From the NCBI GenBank assembly GCA_023393715.1, contig JAEXCD010000117.1:1-9881 (forward strand): DNA of 9,881 bases, written 5' to 3'. Every line of letters begins with the position of its first letter. Positions within the stretch are counted from its first letter, which is position 1. A model generated the notes under the pieces. That model searched no databases. It was not told the DNA's origin and was given only the letters and a program-made list of their open reading frames with translations. A program made the position numbers and the translations under genes. Source of the stretch: Bacillota bacterium (GTDB lineage: Bacteria; Bacillota; Clostridia; Tissierellales; Peptoniphilaceae). Positions 1 to 6,487 of this stretch are shown here, one piece after another.

Positions 1-524
1 CGTTTAAGGACATCGTAGCAGCCGTCAACGGCGCGGATGATGATCTGAAGGTGGTCTTCAATGGAGTAAAATTCAGTGCAAGCGCGGCTCCAGAGACAAA
101 CTACACGATGATTGGTACGGTTGCAGGTTATTTTCACGCGTTGGCGACGCATACGCCGAGCGGAAAGCAGATTCGCTTCAATTATGTGTGGGAGGGGATC
201 CAGCTTCCTTACTGCGAGGATTCGACGATGCCGGGCACAGACAAGATCACGCTGACCGTGAAGTGTCTTGAGGAGAAGACGCCCGAGGACAAGCCGGACA
301 AACCGGTCGAACCGTCCGATAAGCCGAATAAACCGGAGGATAAACCGGTAAAACCTGCGAATAAAACGAATAAAACAATCACGACGACGGTGACGGTAAC
401 GAAAACGCCGAAGACGGGAGATAACTTCTCGATGCTGGCGATGGTCGGTGTGTTGGCGGCCGCATTGGCCGGGTTGGGCTATGTGGCATTGAAGAAAAAG
501 AATGCGGAAGACGCCGTTCGATAA
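1..524 (+). CDS. C-terminal part of a sortase-anchored cell-surface protein (5' partial)
   Basis: The reading frame is open from base 3, so the gene begins upstream of the window; the GTG at 51 is only an internal valine codon. About 173 residues are visible. Roughly the first 90 look like the end of an extracellular beta-rich domain (for example IRFNYVWEGIQLPY and KITLTVKC), which I cannot assign to a family. A hydrophilic spacer rich in Lys-Pro, Asp and Glu (about 282-360) follows, made of irregular DKP/NKP/EDKP units and typical of wall-spanning stalks. A Thr-rich stretch leads to a sorting signal: TPKTGD (bases 405-422), a hydrophobic segment of about 20 residues, and the basic tail KKK near the end. 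The Pro-X-Thr-Gly core, membrane segment and positive tail are the hallmarks of covalent anchoring to peptidoglycan by a sortase. The first residue is Thr rather than Leu. The ligand or role of the protein is unknown. Confidence 0.85.
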   Translation, partial: FKDIVAAVNGADDDLKVVFNGVKFSASAAPETNYTMIGTVAGYFHALATHTPSGKQIRFNYVWEGIQLPYCEDSTMPGTDKITLTVKCLEEKTPEDKPDKPVEPSDKPNKPEDKPVKPANKTNKTITTTVTVTKTPKTGDNFSMLAMVGVLAAALAGLGYVALKKKNAEDAVR

Positions 525-535
525 GGGTCAACTGT

Positions 536-578
536 AAATATAAAGCATCCGGTACAACGTACCGGATGCTTTATATTT
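536..578 (+). terminator. Strong intrinsic terminator, probably bidirectional
   Basis: A perfect 20-bp inverted repeat (536-555 paired with 559-578) around a 3-base AAC loop begins 12 bases after the surface-protein stop. The stem has a GC-rich core (GCATCCGGTAC) and an AT-rich base, so the descending arm ends in TTTATATTTT. The ascending arm begins AAATATAAA, so the structure could also stop transcription coming from the murC side. Confidence 0.9.
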
Positions 579-603
579 TGCCTGCAGCACGGGCAGCGTC
601 AAT

Positions 604-644
604 AAAAAAAGGAGATAGGGGGGGATCCCCTATCTCCTTTTTTT
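604..644 (-). terminator. Strong intrinsic terminator, mainly for murC, probably bidirectional
   Basis: A perfect 18-bp inverted repeat (604-621 with 627-644): seven A, GGAGATA and GGGG on the left, their complement on the right, around a 5-base loop GGGAT. Read on the - strand it lies about 30 bases beyond the murC stop and ends in seven or more U residues. Read on the + strand it also ends in seven T, so it could act as a second terminator for the surface-protein gene. Confidence 0.9.
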
Positions 645-673
645 GTCGTATCGGGATTTGAGCGAAGTCCGCT

Positions 674-2074
674 TTACGCCAAGGCAGGACGGTGCTGAGC
701 CATTTGGTAGGCCAGTTCGTCAATGTTGCCACAGCCGGTCGTCAGAATCAAATCCTTGTAGTGTACGTGCGCAGCGAGGTAATTTTCTGCATCCTCAAAG
801 GTTTTGCAGTATACGGCGGGCACGTGGTTCCGGAGCAGGCGCTCGACGAGCTCCGTCGCATGCACGGATCCGTCATCGATCTCGCGGGCGCCCATAATTT
901 CGGTCACGACGACCTCGTCGGCAGAATAGAAGGATTCGGCAAACTGGTCCATCAGCGTTCGCGTGCGCGAGTACGTGTGCGGCTGAAATACACAGATGAG
1001 CCGGGCGGGCTTATGCTCCGACAGCGCATCGAGCGTCGACTGGATCTCCTTTGGATGATGACCGTAATCCGTCATCACGGTTGCATCGTGGAAGGTGCCG
1101 ACAATCTCCATGCGGCGGTGCAGCGGGCGGTAGTTCTCGACGCCCTGACGGATCAGCGCAATCGGGAGGCCGGTCTGATGCGTTGCGGCAATCGCGGCGA
1201 CGCTGTTATAAACGTTGTACCGGCCGATGATGCCGAGGTGAAACGGCTCGAGCGAGCCGTCGGGCAGGCGGAGATCAAAGGATGGATGCCCCAGATCGTC
1301 AAAGACGATGTGAATCGCGTTATACATGGCGTCGTCGTTGTCGATGCCGAAGGTTACCGCCTTATGCGCGACGTGTCCCAGCAGCCGGCGCGTATTTTCG
1401 TCGTCGATGTTCAGGATGGCTTTGGCATCCTCGCTGAGGTTGCCCATGTAGGCGGCAAAGGTGTCGACGATGTCGTCTAAATCGCGGTAGTAGTCGAGGT
1501 GATCCTCATCGATGTTCAGCACAATCGCCAGCTGCGGGAAATAGTAGCGGATATTTCCCTTGTATTCACAGGCCTCGGCGAGGAAATACTCACTGTTGCC
1601 CGATCGCATATTGCCGCCGATTTCATCGAGCGAGCCGCCGAGAAGAATGGTGGAATCGGCGGCCGCGCCCAAAAGAATCTTTGTGATGATGGAGGTCGTC
1701 GTCGATTTTCCGTGTGATCCGGATACGGCGATGGAGTGCTGATAGTTGCGCATCAGCGCGCCCAGAAACTGGCCGCGCGTGACGCAGGGGCGCCCGGTCG
1801 CTCTCGCCGCGATGAGCTCGGCGTTATCCATCGGGATGGCATCGGTGTACACAAAGAGGGATTGATCTTTGATGTTGTCCGCAGATTGACCGATGGTGAT
1901 GGAAATGCCTACCGAACGAAGATGTCTTGTGTGGGAATTTTCAGAGCGATCCGATCCGGTGATCTGATATCCCTTTGTATGCAGCAGCTCGGCTATTCCG
2001 GACATGCTGACGCCGCCGATCCCGATGAAATGAACGCTGGGATAGGCGTGCGATGAAAGCGAAAAGTGAAACAT
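674..2074 (-). CDS. murC: UDP-N-acetylmuramate--L-alanine ligase (MurC)
   Basis: MurC is the cytoplasmic Mur ligase that joins L-alanine to UDP-N-acetylmuramic acid using ATP, the first amino-acid addition in peptidoglycan precursor synthesis. The 466-residue protein has the usual length and all three Mur domains. Visible motifs: the N-terminal UDP-binding glycine loop GIGGVSMSG (18-26), the ATP P-loop SGSHGKSTTTS (118-128), the central NIDEDHLDYY (187-196), RYNVYN (285-290), and the C-terminal YGHHPKEI (337-344) and FQPHTYSRT (363-371). The P-loop carries Ser at two places where MurC usually has Thr (GTHGKT), a conservative change. I chose the ATG at 2074 over one 12 codons upstream because GGGAGG lies just before it and the family normally starts close to the glycine loop. 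The gene stands alone, divergent from hflX and convergent with the surface-protein gene, away from the division cluster in this window. Confidence 0.95.
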   Translation of the reverse strand: MFHFSLSSHAYPSVHFIGIGGVSMSGIAELLHTKGYQITGSDRSENSHTRHLRSVGISITIGQSADNIKDQSLFVYTDAIPMDNAELIAARATGRPCVTRGQFLGALMRNYQHSIAVSGSHGKSTTTSIITKILLGAAADSTILLGGSLDEIGGNMRSGNSEYFLAEACEYKGNIRYYFPQLAIVLNIDEDHLDYYRDLDDIVDTFAAYMGNLSEDAKAILNIDDENTRRLLGHVAHKAVTFGIDNDDAMYNAIHIVFDDLGHPSFDLRLPDGSLEPFHLGIIGRYNVYNSVAAIAATHQTGLPIALIRQGVENYRPLHRRMEIVGTFHDATVMTDYGHHPKEIQSTLDALSEHKPARLICVFQPHTYSRTRTLMDQFAESFYSADEVVVTEIMGAREIDDGSVHATELVERLLRNHVPAVYCKTFEDAENYLAAHVHYKDLILTTGCGNIDELAYQMAQHRPALA

Positions 2075-2078
2075 GTTT

Positions 2079-2084
2079 CCTCCC
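2079..2084 (-). promoter_or_regulatory. murC ribosome binding site (decides the start)
   Basis: On the - strand the sequence reads GGGAGG, then AAAC, then ATG. This Shine-Dalgarno sequence supports translation from 2074 rather than from the upstream in-frame ATG at 2110. Confidence 0.75.
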
Positions 2085-2113
2085 AATGTGCGTGCTATGC
2101 TTAAAGTCAAGTT

Positions 2114-2119
2114 ATTATA
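2114..2119 (-). promoter_or_regulatory. Candidate -10 box of the murC promoter
   Basis: The - strand carries a perfect TATAAT at these positions, about 40 bases before the murC ATG, which would give a leader of roughly 30 bases. The best -35 match (TTGCTC) is 19 bases upstream, a longer spacing than ideal, so the -35 assignment is weak. Confidence 0.4.
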
Positions 2120-2128
2120 TCACAAGTT

Positions 2129-2157
2129 TTGTGGAAACGAGCAATATGGTATATTTA
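2129..2157 (+). promoter_or_regulatory. Candidate hflX operon promoter
   Basis: A TTGTGG element at 2129-2134 is followed 17 bases later by TATTTA at 2152-2157; an overlapping TATATT at 2150-2155 would give a 15-base spacer. Both are imperfect matches to the sigma-A consensus. The AT-rich stretch sits in the only gap upstream of the five-gene operon, so a promoter is expected here. The exact boxes are uncertain. Confidence 0.35.
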
Positions 2158-2176
2158 ATAACAGGGTGGTGATGGT

Positions 2177-3424
2177 ATGGAAAAGAAAGAGAAGGAGCAG
2201 GCGCTTCTGGTCTTTGCCTTTTGCGGCGAGAGCGAATCGGAAGCGGAGGCACGAAAGAAAGAGCTGCAGGAGCTTGTGCGCGCGTGCGGCGGCGAGGTCC
2301 GGGTGTTCGTCGTGCAGCATCTGCCGGCGCTGAATCCGAGGACGATTGTCGGATCGGGGAAGCTTGAGGAAATTGCCGCGCTCTGCACGGAACAGGATAT
2401 CGATCTCGTCGTGTTTGAACAGGAGCTGACGGGTTCGCAGATGAAAAACATCACCGATGCGCTGCCGGTTCGGGTTCTGGATCGATTGGACGTGATTCTG
2501 GACATTTTTGCGCTGCGGGCCAGCTCAAAAAAAGCGAAGCTTCAGGTTCGCCTGGCGCAGCTGGAATATCGCCTGCCGCGGCTGCGCGGCTTAGGCGCAC
2601 AGCTTTCGCGGACGGGAGGCGGCATCGGTACGAGAGGACCCGGTGAGCAAAAGCTGGAAACCGATCGCCGGACGATTCTTCGGGAAATTTCCTCGGTCAA
2701 GGCGCAGCTTCGGGAGATCGGCGCACAGCAGGAGGTTTCGGCCAAGAAGAGACAAAGGTCGGCACTGCCCATCGTCAGCCTGGCCGGCTATACCAATGCC
2801 GGAAAATCGACGATTCTGAACGGTCTGGTGGAGCTGTATGGGGCAGAGGGAAAGCAGGTATATGCGGATGATTTGCTGTTTGCCACACTTGATCTGAGCA
2901 CGCGCCGCATTGAGGTGCCGGGAGAGCCGCCTTTTTTGCTGGCGGACACGGTCGGCTTTATTCGCGACCTGCCGAAAAAGCTGCTGAGTGCTTTTGAGAG
3001 TACGCTGCAGGGATTGGACGAGGCAGACCTGATTTTGGTCGTAACCGATCGTTCGAACCCGGATGCCGTCGAGCAGCTGAAGGCGACGAGGGCGATTTTG
3101 GATCAGCGAAAGCTCACGGCAAAGAGGCTGTATGTCATGAACAAAAGCGATTTGGGCGGCGACCCGCTTCGAGTCGATGCGTCGATGCAGCTGGAGCTGA
3201 ACGCCAGGGATAGGGAAAGCCTGTCTCTTCTCACGGGACGCATTCATCAGGAGCTTTTCGGTCCGGTCGTTGAAACGACGAGAATTTTTTCCTATTCTCA
3301 GATGGGCTTGCTGTCGGAATATCAGAGGCGGGGCTGCATTCTGGAGCAGGAGCATACGGCGGAGGGCATACGCACGAGAATGCGCCTGCGCGAGGCGGAG
3401 CTGGAGAGGGAGTGGAGAGGATGA
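2177..3424 (+). CDS. hflX: GTPase HflX
   Basis: HflX is a ribosome-associated translational GTPase-like protein that in studied bacteria binds the 50S subunit and splits or rescues stalled 70S ribosomes, for example under heat or antibiotic stress. The 415-residue protein is of usual length. It has an N-terminal HflX domain with VGSGKLEEI (about 58-66) and the signature GGGIGTRGPGEQKLETDRR (147-165), a basic coiled helical linker (about 166-195), then the G domain: G1 GYTNAGKST (204-212), G2 near TLDLSTR (237-243), G3 DTVGFI (257-262) and G4 NKSD (322-325). The start ATG is preceded by GGTGGTGAT, which matches the extended anti-Shine-Dalgarno pairing at eight of nine positions. It is the first gene of a five-gene operon, and its stop codon overlaps the next start (ATGA). 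Confidence 0.95.
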   Translation: MEKKEKEQALLVFAFCGESESEAEARKKELQELVRACGGEVRVFVVQHLPALNPRTIVGSGKLEEIAALCTEQDIDLVVFEQELTGSQMKNITDALPVRVLDRLDVILDIFALRASSKKAKLQVRLAQLEYRLPRLRGLGAQLSRTGGGIGTRGPGEQKLETDRRTILREISSVKAQLREIGAQQEVSAKKRQRSALPIVSLAGYTNAGKSTILNGLVELYGAEGKQVYADDLLFATLDLSTRRIEVPGEPPFLLADTVGFIRDLPKKLLSAFESTLQGLDEADLILVVTDRSNPDAVEQLKATRAILDQRKLTAKRLYVMNKSDLGGDPLRVDASMQLELNARDRESLSLLTGRIHQELFGPVVETTRIFSYSQMGLLSEYQRRGCILEQEHTAEGIRTRMRLREAELEREWRG

Positions 3425-4107
3425 CGTTTCGGACGATTTGGACTCGCTCGGAGGTCGTGCTGGAAATCAAGCGCTCGCGGTTTATCGGCCGCGCAGCGCC
3501 GGTCGAAACACTGGAACAGGCACAGGCGTTTGTTACCGAAATCGCGGCGGGTGAACGGCAGGCGAATCATCACTGTTCGTGCTGGCGAGTCGGGGAAACG
3601 GGCCTGATGCAGCGCTATTCCGACGATGGAGAGCCACAGGGCACGGCGGGTATCCCGATGCTGGAGCTTCTGCGAAAAGAGGACGTGACGAACTGTGCCG
3701 TCGTGGTGACGCGCTATTTCGGCGGTATAAAATTAGGAGCATCCGGGCTGGTTCGGGCGTATACGCAGCTTTGTCACATGGCGCTTCATGAAGCGAAAAT
3801 TATCCGACGAGCGCCCTATTTTATGATAAAATTACTCGTTCCGTATCCCTTGCTGGGCAAGATCGATCATTTTCTGAGCACGCATCGGATCGCGGAGCTG
3901 GACCGCAATTTCGATGAGGCGGTTTTGATTCGCGTCGCCGTCGAAGAGGGAGAAGCGGCCTGTTTTGAGCAGCAAATCGCCGAGCTGTCTTCCGCGTCGA
4001 TCGAGACGAGATGCCAGGAAAAGCGCCTGATCGCGGTGGACAACGGGGGCATGCTGCTGGATGCGGAGGAACAGTTTTCCATTCCGTCACAATCGAAAAA
4101 CAAATGA
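3421..4107 (+). CDS. YigZ/IMPACT-family protein (UPF0029)
   Basis: This 228-residue protein belongs to the YigZ/YvyE group related to eukaryotic IMPACT, an inhibitor of the GCN2 kinase. The bacterial role is poorly defined, although the family fold suggests nucleic acid or ribosome-related binding. The N-terminal UPF0029 domain shows the family motifs RYSDDGEPQGTAGIPML (65-81) and VVVTRYFGGIKLGASGLVRAY (94-114). The C-terminal half (about 135-205) fits the DUF1949 ferredoxin-like domain. I start it at ATG 3421 because it overlaps the hflX stop as ATGA and follows GGAGAGG; a GTG three codons earlier is possible but less likely. It is slightly longer than many family members owing to a polar tail of about 20 residues. 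Coupling to hflX and to a YebC gene fits a translation-linked operon, but its function here is inferred only from company. Confidence 0.92.
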   Translation: MTFRTIWTRSEVVLEIKRSRFIGRAAPVETLEQAQAFVTEIAAGERQANHHCSCWRVGETGLMQRYSDDGEPQGTAGIPMLELLRKEDVTNCAVVVTRYFGGIKLGASGLVRAYTQLCHMALHEAKIIRRAPYFMIKLLVPYPLLGKIDHFLSTHRIAELDRNFDEAVLIRVAVEEGEAACFEQQIAELSSASIETRCQEKRLIAVDNGGMLLDAEEQFSIPSQSKNK

Positions 4108-4138
4108 GGCGAAGGACAATGTACAGGAGGGAAGTGCG

Positions 4139-4876
4139 ATGTCAGGACATAATAAATGGAGCAAGGTAAAGAACGTCAAGGGAAAGGAAGACGCAAAGAA
4201 AGCCAAGATCTTTACGAAAATGGCGCGCATGATCATGGTCGCGGTGAAGGAGGGCGGCCCGGATCCATCGTATAATCCGTCTCTGAAGATGGCGATCGAT
4301 AAGGCGAAGGCGGATAATATGCCGAATGACAACATCGAGCGCGCGATCAAAAAGGGGAGCGGAGAATCCGACGGAGCCGAATACGTCGAATCGACCTACG
4401 AGGGCTATGGCCCGGAGGGCGTCGCGGTGATCGTCGAATGTCTGACCGACAACAAAAACCGGACGGCGGCGAATGTGCGTCACGCCTTTGACAAGCACGG
4501 TGGAAATCTCGGCACCTCAGGGTCGGTGACGTTCCTGTTTGATTACAAGGGAATTTTGGTGATAGATGGCGACGGTCTGGACGAGGAAGCCGTCATGATG
4601 GATGCGCTCGATGCAGGTGCGGAGGATTTCCGGGAGGAGGACGGCGAATTTGTCGTGACGACGGCGCCGTCGGAGTTTTCGGGGGTCAAGGATGCGCTGA
4701 CCTCGGCGGGTTATTCCTTTGAAGCGGCACAGATCGGGTATTTGCCGAAAACGACGTCGGCGATTTCCAGCCCGGAGAACATCGTCAATATGGAAAAGAT
4801 GATCGACCAACTGGAGGACGACGATGACGTGCAGGAGGTCTATACGAACTGGGCGCGTCCGGAGGAAGAGGAATAG
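4139..4876 (+). CDS. yebC: YebC/TACO1-family translation factor or regulator
   Basis: The 245-residue protein has the typical length and N-terminal signature of the family: MSGHNKWSKVKNVKGKEDAK followed by KAKIFTKMAR, then the three-domain YebC/TACO1 arrangement (PSLKMAIDKAKADNMPNDNIERAIKK at about 47-72, NRTAANVRHAFDKHGGNLG at about 107-125). Members were long annotated as transcriptional regulators (PmpR-type). Mitochondrial TACO1 activates translation, and more recent bacterial work points to relief of ribosome stalling at difficult peptides such as polyproline. The C-terminus is very acidic (DDDD, EEEE). The ATG is preceded by AGGAGGG at 4125-4131, 31 bases after the upstream stop, the largest gap in the operon. 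The stop TAG shares its last base with the GTG start of the next gene. Confidence 0.93.
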   Translation: MSGHNKWSKVKNVKGKEDAKKAKIFTKMARMIMVAVKEGGPDPSYNPSLKMAIDKAKADNMPNDNIERAIKKGSGESDGAEYVESTYEGYGPEGVAVIVECLTDNKNRTAANVRHAFDKHGGNLGTSGSVTFLFDYKGILVIDGDGLDEEAVMMDALDAGAEDFREEDGEFVVTTAPSEFSGVKDALTSAGYSFEAAQIGYLPKTTSAISSPENIVNMEKMIDQLEDDDDVQEVYTNWARPEEEE

Positions 4877-5535
4877 TGAGGAAATTAGCGGCAGGCATTG
4901 CCTTCTTGGCACTGTTTTTTATCGTTCTCGTCAGCGCGATTGAACATACCGCCTATGACCGCGCCTATTACGAGACTTTTCAGCGAGCGCATTATATTGA
5001 CGAGGTGACGGGGCGGACGGCTCAGGAGCTGAAAGGAGTATCGGAGGACGTGATTTCGTACCTCAGAAACGGCGACGAAGCGCTGATGCGACGAAACTTC
5101 GGAGAGCGGGAAACGCTGCATATGCGCGATGTCTACCTGCTTTTTTCGATGGCGCGCACGATTCGTCTGGCGAGTGCAGGCGTTCTTTGTCTGCTTCTGG
5201 CGTTTCAGTGGAAAAAAGGGAGCTTCCGCCTCTTTGTGCGCGAAGTCGACATTGCCGCACTCGTTTTTCTGATCCTCTTTTTGGGCGTCGCCGTTTTGGC
5301 GGCAAGTCAATTCAGCAAAGCCTTCGTCCTGTTTCACCATCTGTTTTTCGACAATGATCTCTGGCTGCTGAACCCGGAAACGGATTTAATGATTCAGATG
5401 ATGCCGGAGCCGTTCTTTGTCGGCATGGCGGTACGCATTGCGGTGAAGACCGCACTCGGCGTCGCGGCCGGATTGGTGCTGCTGAACTTTGCGGGGTATT
5501 TTCGGAGCGGAACAGAGAGAAAGGAGTGCGTATGA
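4876..5535 (+). CDS. DUF1461 (TIGR01906-type) membrane protein, candidate lipoprotein intramolecular transacylase (Lit-like)
   Basis: The 219-residue protein starts with GTG overlapping the yebC stop (TAGTG) and follows a purine-rich GGAGGAAGAGG. Four membrane segments are visible, about 4-21, 86-110, 124-144 and 184-206, with basic residues placing both termini and the QWKKGSFRLFVRE loop in the cytoplasm. The two outside loops hold the conserved-looking motifs: RETLHMRDV (78-86, His82) and FHHLFFDNDLW followed by LLNPETD (153-170, His154/155). This arrangement fits the DUF1461 family, which as I recall includes Lit, the enzyme that moves an acyl chain from the lipid glycerol to the N-terminal cysteine of lipoproteins and needs two extracytoplasmic histidines. 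The next gene, overlapping it, is lgt, which makes the diacylglyceryl lipoprotein substrate. Family membership is fairly firm; the Lit activity is an inference, since many family members are untested. Confidence 0.8.
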   Translation: MRKLAAGIAFLALFFIVLVSAIEHTAYDRAYYETFQRAHYIDEVTGRTAQELKGVSEDVISYLRNGDEALMRRNFGERETLHMRDVYLLFSMARTIRLASAGVLCLLLAFQWKKGSFRLFVREVDIAALVFLILFLGVAVLAASQFSKAFVLFHHLFFDNDLWLLNPETDLMIQMMPEPFFVGMAVRIAVKTALGVAAGLVLLNFAGYFRSGTERKECV

Positions 5536-6308
5536 GTTATCAGGGAGACGGCGTAGCGTTGAGCCTTTTCGGTCTCGAGATACGCTGGTATGCCGTATTT
5601 ATCGTTACCGGCATGATTCTGGCAATTTGGCTGAGCAGCCGCGAGGCGCAGCGGCGCGGGATTGATTCGGAGAGCATCAGCGATCTTGCGCTGGTGATGC
5701 TTCCGGCTGCCATTGTCGGCGCACGCGTCTGGTATGTTCTTTTTGAGTGGAACAACCGGTATGCGCAAAACCCCATCCTGATTTTTGATATCCGGGGCGG
5801 CGGGCTCGCAATTCACGGGGGGATCATTGCATCGCTGATCGTCGGTGCGGTCTTCTGTAAAAAAAGAAAGCTGCCTTTTTTTCGGATGGCCGACATTATT
5901 TTTCCCTACGTTGCGTTGGCTCAGGGCATCGGCCGGTGGGGCAATTTTACGAATAATGAAGCGTTTGGCGGGCCGACGGATTTGCCGTGGGCGCTCATCA
6001 TCGACGGTCAAAAGGTTCATCCCACCTTTTTATATGAATCGATTGGCGATGTGCTGATCTGCCTCCTGTTGATTTGGTTTACCCGAAAAAAACTGCGTGT
6101 CGACGGTCAGGTCGCCATGTGGTATCTGATCGGGTACGGAATACTCCGTTTCTTTGTGGAGGGGCTTCGAACCGACAGCCTGATGCTGGGCGGTCTTCGC
6201 GTCGCACAGCTCATCTCGTGTGCGGGCATTTTGGCGGGTATTGCAGGATTGGTGCTCCTATCGCGCAGACCGCCGCATTCCCCGGACGAGGACGCGCCGA
6301 TTCAGTAG
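5532..6308 (+). CDS. lgt: Prolipoprotein diacylglyceryl transferase (Lgt)
   Basis: Lgt transfers diacylglycerol from phosphatidylglycerol to the lipobox cysteine of prelipoproteins in the membrane, the first step of lipoprotein maturation. The 258-residue protein is multi-spanning, with hydrophobic stretches from about residue 19 to the C-terminus. Family motifs are present: IRWYAVFIVTGM near the N-terminus, GGGLAIHGG (89-97, with the catalytic-region His95), the Lgt signature GRWGNFTNNEAFGG (134-147, including the essential-type Arg135), HPTFLYES (163-170), and a C-terminal YGILRFFVEGLRTD (202-215) with Arg206 and Arg213. I chose ATG 5532 because AAGGAG lies 5 bases upstream and it overlaps the previous stop as ATGA; a GTG two codons earlier overlaps the ribosome binding site itself. 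It is the last gene of the operon and is followed by a terminator. Confidence 0.97.
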   Translation: MSYQGDGVALSLFGLEIRWYAVFIVTGMILAIWLSSREAQRRGIDSESISDLALVMLPAAIVGARVWYVLFEWNNRYAQNPILIFDIRGGGLAIHGGIIASLIVGAVFCKKRKLPFFRMADIIFPYVALAQGIGRWGNFTNNEAFGGPTDLPWALIIDGQKVHPTFLYESIGDVLICLLLIWFTRKKLRVDGQVAMWYLIGYGILRFFVEGLRTDSLMLGGLRVAQLISCAGILAGIAGLVLLSRRPPHSPDEDAPIQ

Positions 6309-6329
6309 AAAAAGAAATAAAAAAAATTT

Positions 6330-6364
6330 AAGAAACTATCCATTGCGGATAGTTTCTTTTTTTT
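6330..6364 (+). terminator. Intrinsic terminator after lgt
   Basis: A perfect 12-bp stem (AAGAAACTATCC at 6330-6341 with its complement at 6347-6358) around an ATTGC loop is followed by six further T residues. It lies 21 bases after the lgt stop and closes the hflX-lgt operon. An A-rich run precedes it, so weak action on the other strand is possible, though no gene lies there. Confidence 0.93.
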
Positions 6365-6385
6365 GCGGAAAAAGCGCTAAATGTA

Positions 6386-6407
6386 GTGTGAGCACATTTG
6401 TTCGCAC
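6386..6407 (+). repeat. Imperfect inverted repeat upstream of the mraZ promoter
   Basis: GTGTGAGCA and TGTTCGCAC flank a CATT spacer. As DNA the arms match at seven of nine positions; as RNA all nine positions can pair because both mismatches become G-U pairs. It lies between the lgt terminator and the mraZ promoter, about 45 bases upstream of the -35 box. It could be a protein-binding site, or it may be chance. Confidence 0.3.
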
Positions 6408-6450
6408 GAAGCGGGCGGCGTTCGAGCGTTGAAAAATCCGCATTTTGCCC

Positions 6451-6479
6451 TTGTTTTTGCCGGAATTATCCTGTATGAT
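6451..6479 (+). promoter_or_regulatory. mraZ operon promoter (sigma-A type)
   Basis: TTGTTT at 6451-6456 and TATGAT at 6474-6479 are separated by exactly 17 bases. Transcription would start near 6486, giving a leader of about 39 bases before mraZ. It is the only good promoter match in the intergenic region and lies immediately upstream of the GTGG repeat array, as expected for an MraZ-repressed promoter. Confidence 0.65.
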
Positions 6480-6487
6480 TACATCAA

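Noticed and set aside
282..380. KP-rich repeat region as a tandem DNA repeat or mobile signature
   Set aside because: The units are irregular in length and codon use, and they fit a protein-level wall-spanning stalk rather than a DNA repeat.
692..1480. Long open frame of 262 codons on the + strand opposite murC
   Set aside because: It is antisense to a clear murC with all family motifs, has no recognisable domain and no ribosome binding site. It is an effect of GC-rich codon use.
2075..2110. Upstream ATG giving MurC 12 extra residues
   Set aside because: No good ribosome binding site precedes it, whereas GGGAGG precedes the internal ATG, and the shorter N-terminus fits the family.
2591..3355. 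Open frame of 254 codons on the - strand opposite hflX
   Set aside because: It lies inside hflX, whose G1-G4 motifs are intact, and has no motif of its own.
6386..6407. Possible LexA (SOS) box because of the TGTTCG half
   Set aside because: The Gram-positive SOS box needs CGAAC and GTTCG separated by four bases. The left half here does not match at that spacing.
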